DNA from: Trichobilharzia regenti
Lineage: Eukaryota > Platyhelminthes > Trematoda > Strigeidida > Schistosomatidae
DNA length: 64,000 nt
Assembly: GCA_944472135.2 (NCBI GenBank)
Contig: OX235268.1
Location: 10,732,589 to 10,796,588, forward strand
Direction of reading: 5' to 3'
The translations under genes and the position numbers were made by a program. The notes under the pieces are model-generated. The model saw only the letters and a list, made by a program, of their open reading frames with translations. It did no database searches and had not been told where the DNA came from. Below are positions 51,299 to 62,480 of this stretch, one piece after another (the stretch's first letter is position 1; the number at the start of each line of letters is the position of its first letter).

Positions 51299-54200
51299 AC
51301 TTTGTCATGTCGGAGAACGTGATATTTTCACCAGGCAGTGTGTGAAACCAAAACGCCATATTGTTCTGTGCAACCAGAATAGGAGACAGCGGTATTGATA
51401 TTTGTGCATCACATGGCAAAAACCATGTAACTATCAAAGTAAAGCTTGCAATCATTTGATCAGTGAGTATATAATGGTTGAAAAGAACTGAGTGCAAATG
51501 ATGATTTCCATTTGTAGCCAAAGTTTTAAACAGGATTCAACGTAATAATGATGGGAATAATGACGCGAATAAAAAAATGATAATACACTATACTAGCATT
51601 CTCACTTTTTTCCGTTGCTAACATGAAAAGTCAAATGTAAATGATACTCTAGAGCAAGATGTAAACTACTGAATACCTGAAACATCAAATATGAATGAGT
51701 CCAGATGTAACGATATTCCACTAATTTGCGAGACATTCTATTTAACATGTTCAAAAGTCGAATGAGTCTTCCACTTGTCGCTCAACCGATTTTAAGTTTC
51801 AAGAGTACGTATCACATTAGGTTGTTGTCTGAGTTGATGGGTATTCGATATTGTAAACCCAAATTTTACATTCAAAAGACGTTTGTACAGTCATATACCC
51901 TCCCTTGGTCTATTAAGAGAAAATCAACTGCTGACTTCTTAATCACCTATTACTTATATTTTTAACCTCTATTTTATCACCCATTATTCTTATCACATCT
52001 TCATTTATAACGTATTTTATTTACTTTCCTTATAATCTGGGATTACGTAATCGATTCCTTTGTTTTTTAGCCTACTACTAGACTAGTTCCACCAGAACAT
52101 TTGTTTGTTTAATCACGCAGTCTTCCGTTATTCAGGTTATCACAGATTGCCCACGTTTTCATCCATATTAATAATAGAACCATTATTATCATTACTAATA
52201 TCACGACTAATTGCACAATTTATATGCACCATCTTATTATTCCATTGACGAAACACCATGATCGGTTTATATTTGAATATTTTTTTGTAAAGTTATGTAT
52301 TTTAGAGTTAAGCCTGATGAGATCTAATTGAAAACAGTATTGTTGGCTGAAATGTGTTGTTCTAATTTTTACTATGAGAATATCTAATGTATGTCTTTTA
52401 TCTGTTTTAGAATTTATCGTAATTGTGCGTATTTAAAAGTATTTTCGCCCAATAAGGAAACCGAATTAAGCTTTCAATGAATATCTATTTCAAGAACTTG
52501 TTATACTCTGTCCTTGTATTCGAGATCTCAGTATTTCCAGTATTTATCTGTTTCCCCGTATATTGGTGCATGATTCAGTCGGTACCAGACAGATTCATTT
52601 TTGATAAAGGTCTATTTCCATATATTTATTTTATCGATCACTGATGAAAAAATTGAAGGTATATGGCGCACAGAAAAGCTGTAGTGACACTATATTCATA
52701 GTCAGAGCCAATTGAATTTGAAAAGGTAGCACACGATATTTTGAAAACCTGACGTATTTCAACTAAAAGCAGACACATTGCTTACCGTCAGCTTTCTCTA
52801 AAGTAAATTATAAAAATTTTGAAAAAAACATTGTAAAAAATCTTTGTAAAGGTGAGACAATCGAAATGCAATTTAATAACGCAGAATGCTGGACCACCTA
52901 TCCTTAAAAAAGCTTCAATTCCAATGAAGCTTGAGTTATTTACCGATCGTAAGCAAGTTTATTCATTCGGAACACATTATAACTGCTACACGGGAGTATC
53001 TAATTTGCATGGCTATCCACTACTTCTGTAAAGATAAGATCAAGCCTGGAATAACTAATACTCTAAATGCTAAATGCTCTTGTCAAATTGTATTCATTTT
53101 GTTGTAGAATCTAGTCAAAGATGATGAATAATCAGAATCAATGAAGACGGTGAATACTCAGCCCACTTTCACCTCAAGTTTACGTATCTACAATGAGAAC
53201 TGAATGAAATAATTCCATTTCTGATATACATATATCTTTACATTTCTCCACGTGCATTCGAAGGAAAGATGACTGCATGTCCATTTGAAGTTCTAAAAAC
53301 CTGTAAAACCTAAAACTGCTTGAAGAGGTAGACCATCACTTAAAGTGCAAAGGAGATTAACCTCAACTCAGTTGTCTTCTTGACTGTAGCTACTTACAGA
53401 AGAAAGCCTGAATAATTCATATATTTCTGCAACAAATCAATTGCATATGAGAATATAAACTGAGAAGAATAATCCACACTCCTAATACCTGCAGGAACCC
53501 TAATTTAAAGTTGTCGGTGGCAAAAGTTTCAGAGGCCAGTTTGCTCATGTCATTTTACAATGAGAGGGAATTTCGCATGAAAACACTGAATATCCACTTC
53601 ACGTTTGATGCAGACGGGGTTGACAAGATTGTAGAACAAGATTTGAAAATGTGACACGAGACTGTTCAAAATCGGGTATGACAGATAAATTCTCCATATT
53701 AGTAATTAGGGAGTCATTAATCCACCATAGGCAAGTGTACAACAATTACGAGCAGATAGGCTGCATATAAGTCCAACGTTAAAAGTTGGATAGGTAGGTC
53801 GCAAACACTGGGAATCAATTTCTTTGAGAAATATGACAGTGTGATGGAACTCAATAAATGGGAGAAGTGAAATCCCGAATTGTCACGCTCCTGATAAAAA
53901 CGCAAACTAAGAAAATAAAAAAGTGTTCCACAGACAAATGCAAACAGAAATGGATAAGTCCTCATATAGTCAGCAACACAAAAATTTAGATGGTGGAGTA
54001 AACGCAAGTCAAACAAGAAGGTGAATACGTGTGAAGGCTACGCAGTACAAATCGAAATGTTTTCGGTAAAATGAATGATAAAAACATCTAAGCCTTTATG
54101 AATGAAATGTTTGTAGGCAACGTCAAAAAGCACAGGAATATACGTAAAGTGACGTGAATTCTCAGACATTAACACAGTGAAAATCAGACACACAACGCCC

Positions 54201-54329
54201 TATCCTAAATAATACGGATAAGGAGATCTAAAAGATGAGTGAGTGTGCTCTTACATCAACATTTAGAGAAATGTGAATTCTAGATCAACTGGAAGGTACT
54301 CAGATAAAGTTATGGCAGACCACAATTTC

Positions 54330-54560
54330 AAATCTACACACAAAATTTGAAGCATGAAGCTACAAAATTCATCTTCAGTTTATTCAGCAGAAAAGATGTT
54401 GGAGTCAGACAACATTACCGATGAATACTGCCTGGGAAAAAGGTCTCTGAAAGAGATGCGCGAAAACGCTTGTTTGAATTTTTACTGGGACGAAATGAAT
54501 CAGGATGTTGAATATCTCTGTATAGATGCCTGTACGCCGGTAAAATAAAGAAGGTCGCTG
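54330..54560 (+). pseudogene. Possible Ty3/gypsy-like integrase zinc-finger remnant, right copy
   Basis: Mirror of 11,861-12,091, better preserved. The frame at 54,354-54,548 contains NFYWDEMNQDVEYLCIDAC, close to the FYW..M..DV...C..C pattern of retroviral-type integrase HHCC domains, and is followed by a KKVAEPMQKLS-like linker in another frame. The spacing of the last cysteines (C-x3-C) differs from the usual C-x2-C. No RT or protease part is recognisable. Confidence 0.4.
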
Positions 54561-56434
54561 AACCAATGCAAAAGCTAAGTTGTGAAACATAATCAAATTT
54601 CAGTTCAAGACATGCTGAACAAAAAGAAGGTGATAAAAAGAAAGAAGACAACCGTATAAGGCTGCAAGTATGAGAGTCCTTACAATGCTAGACCGTGGAT
54701 AATGATATAGTAAATGTCATAATCAAAGAAGTTATCACACTTAAGGACTCTTGAGTCGATCGAAGCCAGATGATCGCTCAGATTTAGAATCATCCGAGAG
54801 ATAACTACCAGTTACCACGAACACTCTGATAATCAGAAAAGCCTTTTCGTGATTGCGAAAACTCTAGCTGGAGGAGATCAAGCACAGGGTGAAATTCTCG
54901 CAGAGACACTGAAAACAAACACAGCGACGTCCACAGATAATGTCATGCAACCAATGCACTTCGTAAAAGCGGCATGGATAGGGGGACAATGTGTAGTCTG
55001 CCGATGAAATCACCAGAATGTACATCATCATCTGACAGACTGCTTATTCTTCACCGCCATCACATCGACTTTCCTGAATATGATAAGCCAGATCACGCAA
55101 CAGACCGAAGCACAGGGGAGATGGGAATAAGCTAAATTGATGCAAAGGCAATGAGAGATCCGGAATTCGTGAATCATTAGTGGCACTTCCCACATAAAAC
55201 GCGAAGAAAATATCAGTAATCAAAGTTTCTGATAGGAACAACGACGATAACAGGAAGTCATGCAAAAGTAGAGAAGATGAAGTTAATTAAAAGCAAGCAA
55301 CAAACTCCAATCACCGTCAGTATGAGAAACTGAAGTAGCCGATTTCACTTACCTGGTCACCATCGTTAAAATAACAGGTGACATGGATGACGGATTCAAT
55401 TCAGAATCGAAGAAACCACCACTCTGAAGTCACTAGGAGATCCGTACACACCTACCTCGGAGTTTAGAATCACACATAATCGTATAAATTTAGGATGCTG
55501 CTTCGGCACCGTTCAGAATCCTTGCGCGACCGTAGAGCATCTCAAATTCGCAACTGCTCAGACCGTATGGTTAAATGTGGATTTTCATCATACTTTATAG
55601 TTCAGTTTCGCAAACACTTCTAAACCTAATTCAATGCTGCATGATGCCTACTTTAAAATTACCAGCATCATAAATTCTACGTAGTGAATACACGAGAAAG
55701 AGAATGTTGCCTGACATCACACAGGTGAAACGATTGATGAAGATGTTACTCAGAATGCAAGAGACATGGTACACGTTCATTATTCTGAAAACAGTGTGGA
55801 TACATTCATCACCTCACGCAAGTAAGATAGTTTGAATTTAGGAACCATGTAAGTGTGCCTGTACTCCGCGGAGACTTAGAACTTTCAAACGGCTGGAGAC
55901 TTAATTAACAGCTCCCATTTAGCAGTATCTTAAGCTACAGAGTGATGGTTAGCAAAAGATAAGACACGAGAAACATTTGAACTCAGGGAACAAGACTAGA
56001 AACAAATGATTAATGAATAGACCACAGGCTCAACAAGCCTCAAGAAGACATTCAAAGTCTCCAATGTGGAATGAAACCCAAAAAGTATGCAAAAGTTTCA
56101 ATTTTTGTGCGTCACATGGTAAGGACCACGTCATCAGTCATGAAAGCAGTTGAAAAAATGGTTTGAGAGAATTGAATGCAATGGTTGCATGTTCTATAGC
56201 TTAAAACTCAAATCATAATGAAGGAACTTAATAAAAGACATAATCATTGTAGTTAACAGTAATACAAAAGTAGTCTCACTTCTTTCGAATTCTATCACAA
56301 AAGTATGAAAATTGAAAGATACCGCTAAATGACACAGACTGAAGCGATGGAAGTGAATTAGTCAAAATGTTATTAAATACCATCAATATGTAATTACATT
56401 CTGTTTAACTGATTCGATATTTAAATGGGTCTTT

Positions 56435-56540
56435 TTGTTTTTACGAGTTAATGACGGATTGATATGTTAGAGAACCATTGAAAACCAGGGAGTACTGGAC
56501 AGCTACTGTTGTGTCGCTTGGTCATTCGTAGCCATCATCA
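56435..56540 (-). mobile_element. Fragment of Sm-alpha-like SINE (right copy)
   Basis: Mirror of 9,885-9,990 inside high-identity tract 2; essentially the same sequence. Confidence 0.45.
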
Positions 56541-57037
56541 ACACATTTCAGATTATTTTGTTGTGAATGTCATCTGATTCAACGTCTCAGTGATAAAACT
56601 GTTCAAATATCTGAAAGTAGATGTGTGTAAATAAGTACACTTTGAACTTTACAGAGATTAATTGTGCGCTAAGTTGAGAACATTTTCATAACCTGTCAAA
56701 AGAGACTGTATTTTAAATAGGAAATCACTGCAAGGGACTGTAAAACTGAGATATATTTCGCAGATGAGCACTTTTTTAAAAGGGAAGTTATCAGTATTTA
56801 TCCGCTACCCTACATACAGATCTAAAGTTCATCCTTGATAGTGTTTACAAATATCTAAAATCAAAACTAAAGGAACTGCAGTTAGATGATGTTTAATGAT
56901 TTTTTCAAACCGTGAAGTTCTTATAAGTTTTCAGACCGTAGGTAATACGAACTTCCTGGAATAATTTGAGCACCGAGTCAGATTGATTCATTGTCAATTA
57001 TTTAAATCAATCTCATCATGCTTAAGAAAAAATAAAA

Positions 57038-57091
57038 AATAATTTCTGAATGTTTCGCTGTGCAACTCACAGCTTCTTCAGCGGATTTATT
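57038..57091 (-). ncRNA. Hammerhead-ribozyme-like motif, right copy
   Basis: Mirror of 9,334-9,387 within high-identity tract 2. CTGAAGA and GAAAC boxes and the stem II hairpin are unchanged. Confidence 0.55.
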
Positions 57092-57939
57092 CGGGTTTTA
57101 TTAATCATCAAAACATATAGTCAAAAATTTTTAACAAAAATTGAAGTCAGTTTATTTGAAAATCACTTGTCTGTAGACATGAAGTTCTTATAGGCTGTGG
57201 AATACTTAACTTCCAAGTATTATACTGCCCTTAAAGGTAGATTCTAATCAAATGCAAAAATTAAGTATTCTTACGAAAATAATCCTCTGAGAAAAAAAGA
57301 AAATTGTTTGGATTTCATAGTGTATAACAAATGATACGGACGAAATGAAGTATCGAAGTTGAATGTGTCCAAGTTTAAGTTAATTGTATGCAGAGGAACC
57401 TTCTATTCTACAGACTCGAAAGTTGCTTAGGGCTTTCAATCACCGCCTAGTGATATATAAGTCTCACCAATACATCGCGCATTGATTTTTTAACAGTATT
57501 TACCCTATTTAGGCGTCTTAAATAAAAGTCTGCTAAAATATTCAATCTAGCTGTGTGTAGATGAGGCAATATAGAAATTCTGTAAAACAAAACTTGACAC
57601 TTATCAAAAACATTTCTTTATTCTCTCGCAGGAGAAATCCTTTTTTGTATAAAAGCACGAATCCCAGAAATAGTTATGATCAGCCTGCATAAACACATAT
57701 TCGAAGGGATAGAGAATTCATGTTGCACATGTATTAAAACACAATGACTTAATATCCATAATCGGAACAAACGGGTTCGCTACATATATTTCTCTCAAAC
57801 TATGAATCTCTGACATCGTGTGCAGTTTAAAATTGCTTGACAGAAGTAAATTGTTATTAAAAATTGAGGTTAAAGCAACACATTGATATTTATTATACTC
57901 ACCGCCCTCATCTGAGAAAATGAAATTTATTTTTGATAA

Positions 57940-58905
57940 ATAACCGAGTGACTTCCGAACTAGAATCGAATAACAAACTTGGTTTCCTGGATATTGCTAT
58001 GACTAGGAGAGATGATGGAACGAATCAGCGATGTATTTTTCGTGAACCTACATGGAGTGGACAATATCTTCATTCTACCAATTTTGTTCCTATCCTGTAT
58101 AAACGTTCCCTTGTGAAATGTTTCGACACACACTTTCAGTTTTATTAGCTAATGGTTATCTGGAAAATTTTATCACATGTCACAGTAAAGAAACACCACA
58201 TCCCGAAAAGACAGCTTCTGTAACAAAGGGTGACCAGATTATGCAGTTGAAAGTTCAAAGACTTCGGTCAGCCATTAAACGCACATTCTACTCCACATCT
58301 CTTTCTCTCACTTGCCGAACATTTTTGATCCCTGTACCTACGATTAAAGAACGGAATTCTGTGGACTCTACTTCAAACTGTATCTACAAGTTCACCTGCA
58401 GCTGCGGCGACACCTATATATATGTAGAGCCAATAGAATGTTCTAATGTCGTCGTCGAAAAGAACATGTTCCAAAATGGCTACTAAATCATATACAAAAT
58501 CCCAATGTGATTAATCTTAAAAGAAATCCAGCATCATCCATTGCAAAACACTTATTAATGTCAGGTCACCAAATCAATATTAATGACTGTTTCAAAGTTA
58601 TTTCACATGACTCTAATTCAAGGTTATTGAAGGTGATGGAAGCACTTTGGGGGGATTAATCACATACAACCTAAACTGTGTGTACAAAAATCAATAGACT
58701 TCAATGTTCGCCTACTCTGGACTGCATGACCTATCTTAATATGATTGGTCATTAGTATGTACTTTTGTGTTGTTTATTTAACTGAGTAAATTTCATGAAC
58801 TTTATTTTATCATTGTTAACCATGTTAGTTGTAAAGCGGTTGTAAAGAAGGTACGAAATGATATCATCTCGCGAAATTTGTCTTCTTAATGCTTTATTTA
58901 AATGT
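57940..58905 (+). pseudogene. Penelope-like element 3' fragment, right ancestral copy
   Basis: Mirror of 7,444-8,480. The frame at 57,933-58,148 carries SELESNNKLGFLDIAMTR, and that at 58,118-58,486 carries FTCSCGDTYI. It is shorter than the left copy: a segment of about 70 bp that encodes KKAIFINLPFK in the 51-kb copy is missing near 58,225. Frameshifts and stops make it non-functional. Confidence 0.75.
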
Positions 58906-59419
58906 TGTAGTGTTTGAGAAGTGACACTGGTAAAATTAGGCAGTGAAAGTGAATCTGTCAAATTTTTAATAAATCAAATGAACATGGAGAAACATTCTGT
59001 CGTAGAGATTACAACATTGAATGTGCCTTTTATTTGTTGCTGAGCTGTTTGTGGCTTTCATCAATATGTCACCTATATCGACGCGTCTGTGATAAACACT
59101 TTTTCAAATAAATATTGTTTGTTGGTGCAAATGAGTACATTTCTCATATTTCGGAAGAACATTAGTTGTGTATCGGGGATATTTATTCAGGCTGTGAAAG
59201 TGAATGGTGGTTGTCACTTAACTTCATCCCAGATAGTTGTTATGCTATCTCATGAACACAAAGTGTTGTTTTATCGTTAGAACGTTTCTGATCCTAATGT
59301 TCCCAGTAATTATCCATGTAACCATTTTAATTTTGCATGAAACAGTCAACATTTGACTGAACCAGCTTTCATATATTTGTGTTTATGCATTCAATTCTGT
59401 GTATTCGAAGAGAAAATGA

Positions 59420-60476
59420 GTGTGTTTCATAGTAATAACCCTAATAATACAGTTTGTATCCTTGCGAAAGCATCTTTGTTAAGTGTTCATTCCAAACCGA
59501 GAAGATCTTATTATTTATATATCGTATAACTTATTCAAATTAATAAGTCTTCTCAGAAAATAGTAGCAAAGTAATGCACAAGAATAAAATATCCTTACTT
59601 TTAACCCTGTCTGAAATAAGCGTATTAATTTTTGATAGAAATTATTAATAATAATAATAATAATAGCAAGGCCTTATTTCACATAATATGTGAAAATATA
59701 TTACAGAAATTGTCAGTGTATTTCCAAAATATTTTTTCTCCATATAGAATTCGCATGCAAAGCACTGATCTGAAGTATATCATTTTTCATAGGGTTGCTG
59801 CATTTGAGTAGAAAACCAATTCTCAAGTATTGATTTTGTAGAGATTTTGTTTGATTGATCGGAGGATTTCATCATGAGGTGAAATTAGTTAGATAACTAT
59901 TAGAAAACCTGGGAGTGCTTGGCAACTGTTTCATTCAAGTATTGGAGTCTTCATCGGTACGCACCCGCCGTGATTCGAACCAGTTCTGCATATTTTTTTT
60001 TCACCTCCTTCTAAAATTGTATAGCATATAGTGGGGAACTAATTAAATATGCACGCGTGTTCATGTATTGCTCATTTGATATAAGAAATACGATTGAAAC
60101 AATCAGAAGTGCAAATGAGTTTGGCTATTTTGATGGTAGTGCAGAGATTTATGCGGGTCACTGGATATGTTGCACACAAAATAATGAGGACAAAATTAAT
60201 CATAGGGACATCAATTTATCAAACTGTGAATATTGCAGGATATTTCAATGCACAAACTGAAGAGATTTCTAAGGTTTCCATATTTCGCTCAGTCATTGAT
60301 AACTATCACCAACACGTCACAGTAATCTTCTGATTTAACCTGTCAATAATAAAACTTCCTTCAAATACCTTACTTTGGTGTAGGTAAATAAGTACGTTTT
60401 TTTACATTACAGGAGAGAAATTCAGAATGATTAAGAAGTATCTCTTCAAACTGTCAAGGCGAATAGTAGTTTGCAT
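59420..60476. repeat. High-identity tract 1 (right copy)
   Basis: Mirror of 5,905-6,960. Two overlapping frames are shared by both copies (here 60,057-60,260 and 60,094-60,333). In the first, at least three of five nucleotide changes alter the residue, so there is no sign of coding constraint and the high identity is better explained at DNA level. Confidence 0.7.
59841..59991 (-). mobile_element. Decayed Sm-alpha-like SINE (right copy)
   Basis: Mirror of 6,390-6,540 in high-identity tract 1, differing by about two bases. Same broken hammerhead core. Confidence 0.6.
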
Positions 60477-60498
60477 GAAACATCAATCTCAAGAAATT

Positions 60499-61045
60499 TC
60501 TATACATCCAGATGAACTGTCGACAGGATTTGACAAAATAGTTCTGAAATATTTGGGAGCCCAAATATATATTCTGGATACTAACAGTTTGAACAGACAT
60601 GAAGGTGTGATGTTAGCTGATGCATAGGAAATTCTTATTAATGAATGAAAATGGATGTGTATCACTAGTTAATAATACATTGTCAACATTCCCGACTGTC
60701 CATATCTTCTTATAGAGACATTAAGAAATGTCTTACAGCTATTTACCCACACGCATACACACTATGTTTAAAGGTGTTTAACAAGGGTAGATCAATATTT
60801 GTAAGTCCGAGGTAAAATTTTGATGACAACTCATACAATCTTGTTTATTATGCTTGTTGATACTTGTTTTATGACTGATGATTGGACAAAGGTTTCAAAA
60901 ATAAGGGATGTTCCTTTTTTTATGTAAACCTCCGTTATGTTAATTTCGATTAATTTTCCTGAGGAAGTTCGGACAAGATTGACGAACGAAACGTTGGAAT
61001 TATCTACTTCAATCTCTCTGAGATTTTACAAATATAGCGTTTTAC
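60499..61045 (+). mobile_element. 547-bp right-only insertion carrying a hammerhead-like motif
   Basis: The left arm (about 5,880) is contiguous where the right arm has this extra block. The junctions show aaatt at 60,494-60,498 and 61,046-61,050, a possible 5-bp target-site duplication (7 bp with one mismatch: agaaatt/acaaatt). Near its 3' end lies a hammerhead-like motif (60,948-61,005). No protein coding is visible. It could be a PLE-derived or retrozyme-like non-autonomous element. The insertion lies about 20 bases from the edge of high-identity tract 1. Confidence 0.65.
60948..61005 (+). ncRNA. Hammerhead-ribozyme-like motif with palindromic ACGT stem III
   Basis: CTGAGGA (60,959-60,965) is followed by a GTTCG/CGAAC stem II, then GAAAC and GTT (about 60,988-60,995). 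The ACGT after GAA is self-complementary, as in minimal hammerheads thought to act as dimers. Strand 60,949-60,959 (gattaattttc) can pair with ggaattatc directly after the core as stem I, with two bulges. All invariant core bases I can check are present, so this is the best ribozyme candidate in the window. Confidence 0.6.
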
Positions 61046-62310
61046 AAATTGCTATTCATTTGTTGCTGTACTCAAGATACATTCTGAACATGGAAACTGT
61101 TTCAAAATGGAAACTATCAGAGTTTAGCTACAACCACACGTATATATGCAGGAAGAATTTGCAACAAACGAAGTCGCATATGATATAGATCCTTTTCTGT
61201 ATATAATATGATATGATAACCTTTCAACGAAGACATTATATAGCTGTATTCCGTGGGATTTGAAATTTCAAGAAGTTAATGCTAAATTCTGTGGTTAATA
61301 AAGTTTAAAAAATAGAAAGCTTACACTTTTCTGCAACGAAGTAAATTCATTGTTGTTAGTTTTGAAGTTCAGGCAAACTCCCACTGATGAATTAATATCA
61401 TTGATGTTGAATTCCTGACATGTTAAGTGATATTAGCAAATGTGAATTTTACTTCTTGCACAGTTGTCCACAGTTCCCATCAATACAAGTTCGAAATCGC
61501 TACTGTCGATATGTTTCCTATTTCTAAGTATTGATAATAAACTTTAGTTCAAATACAGAGTGCATGTTCTTCCTGTCTCCTTAACTCAAAACACCGTTTT
61601 CTCATTAAAACATTTCTGATTTAAGTTTTTACGGTATTAATCTGTTCCCCAATTTATTGTTGCATGATCCAACCGCAATTGGTGAAAATAAATTCAGCTT
61701 TTTTCTCCGATTTTCACATTTTATTTTCTGCATTCAAATAGAAAGTGAATATAAGCTGCACATGTATTTACTATAGTGACGTACTAAGAATAATCACAGT
61801 CACTTGAACTGAAGGAACATGCGAGAATCACGAATGTTTCCATCGACGATAGAACTCAATTTATATTTATCTAGCTACTAGATAGACGAAATTAATTTCT
61901 TCCTAATGTTCTACCACTGCATTCATTTTAGTATTACGATAGGTTGACTAAAGTGACGAATAGCCCAGATATAATGTCTATGATTACACAAATGTGTGAT
62001 GCAGGTTCCAGTCTCAGAAATGGCATGAATTTCTTAAAGACAACATAGAAGCGAGTGCCATGAAACAAAGTGTCCACGTTTAGGACCTCCTGTTGCCTCC
62101 AGTCTTCTAACAACGAGAAATCCTTAAACACTATGGAATTCCATACGGTTTCCAAGTATTTCTGCTGAAATAAGAGCTGACAAAATGTACAATGAAATAT
62201 CCACGCTCACCTTCAATCTGATCTGATAATAAAAACGTTTTGGTAGAATTTAAAGGTTGTGAGAGATTCTAGCAGCAAAAGGAAGCAGCGAAATTAAATT
62301 TGTCACAATT

Positions 62311-62480
62311 AAGTTTAATTCATTTACCTCGCTAAACCAGAAATAATGCTGGTAAAGAGGAAAGGTTGGGCATGGGGCTAGCAACTCCATCCTGTAAAAT
62401 AGACACTGCTGCGAGAACTTCAAGCCACTAGCTTGAAGCCCTATGTTCCACTGGGAAACGTGAAGGAAAAAAGTTTAATT
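62311..62480 (+). mobile_element. 150-bp right-only retroelement fragment with 10-bp target-site duplication
   Basis: aagtttaatt occurs at 62,311-62,320 and again at 62,471-62,480. The left arm (about 4,255-4,275) has a single diverged copy and no insert. The 150-bp insert ends in an A-rich run (gaaggaaaa), typical of the 3' end of a non-LTR element or SINE inserted on the plus strand. Its middle (gaggaaaggttgggcatggg) is of a kind seen in schistosome LINE ends, from memory and not checked. Confidence 0.8.

Larger units (their letters stand above)
55897..58023. repeat. High-identity tract 2 (right copy)
   Basis: Mirror of 8,400-10,528, with the same sharp drop in similarity on both sides. 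I see no open frame or RNA gene that would explain constraint over 2.1 kb. Confidence 0.75.
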
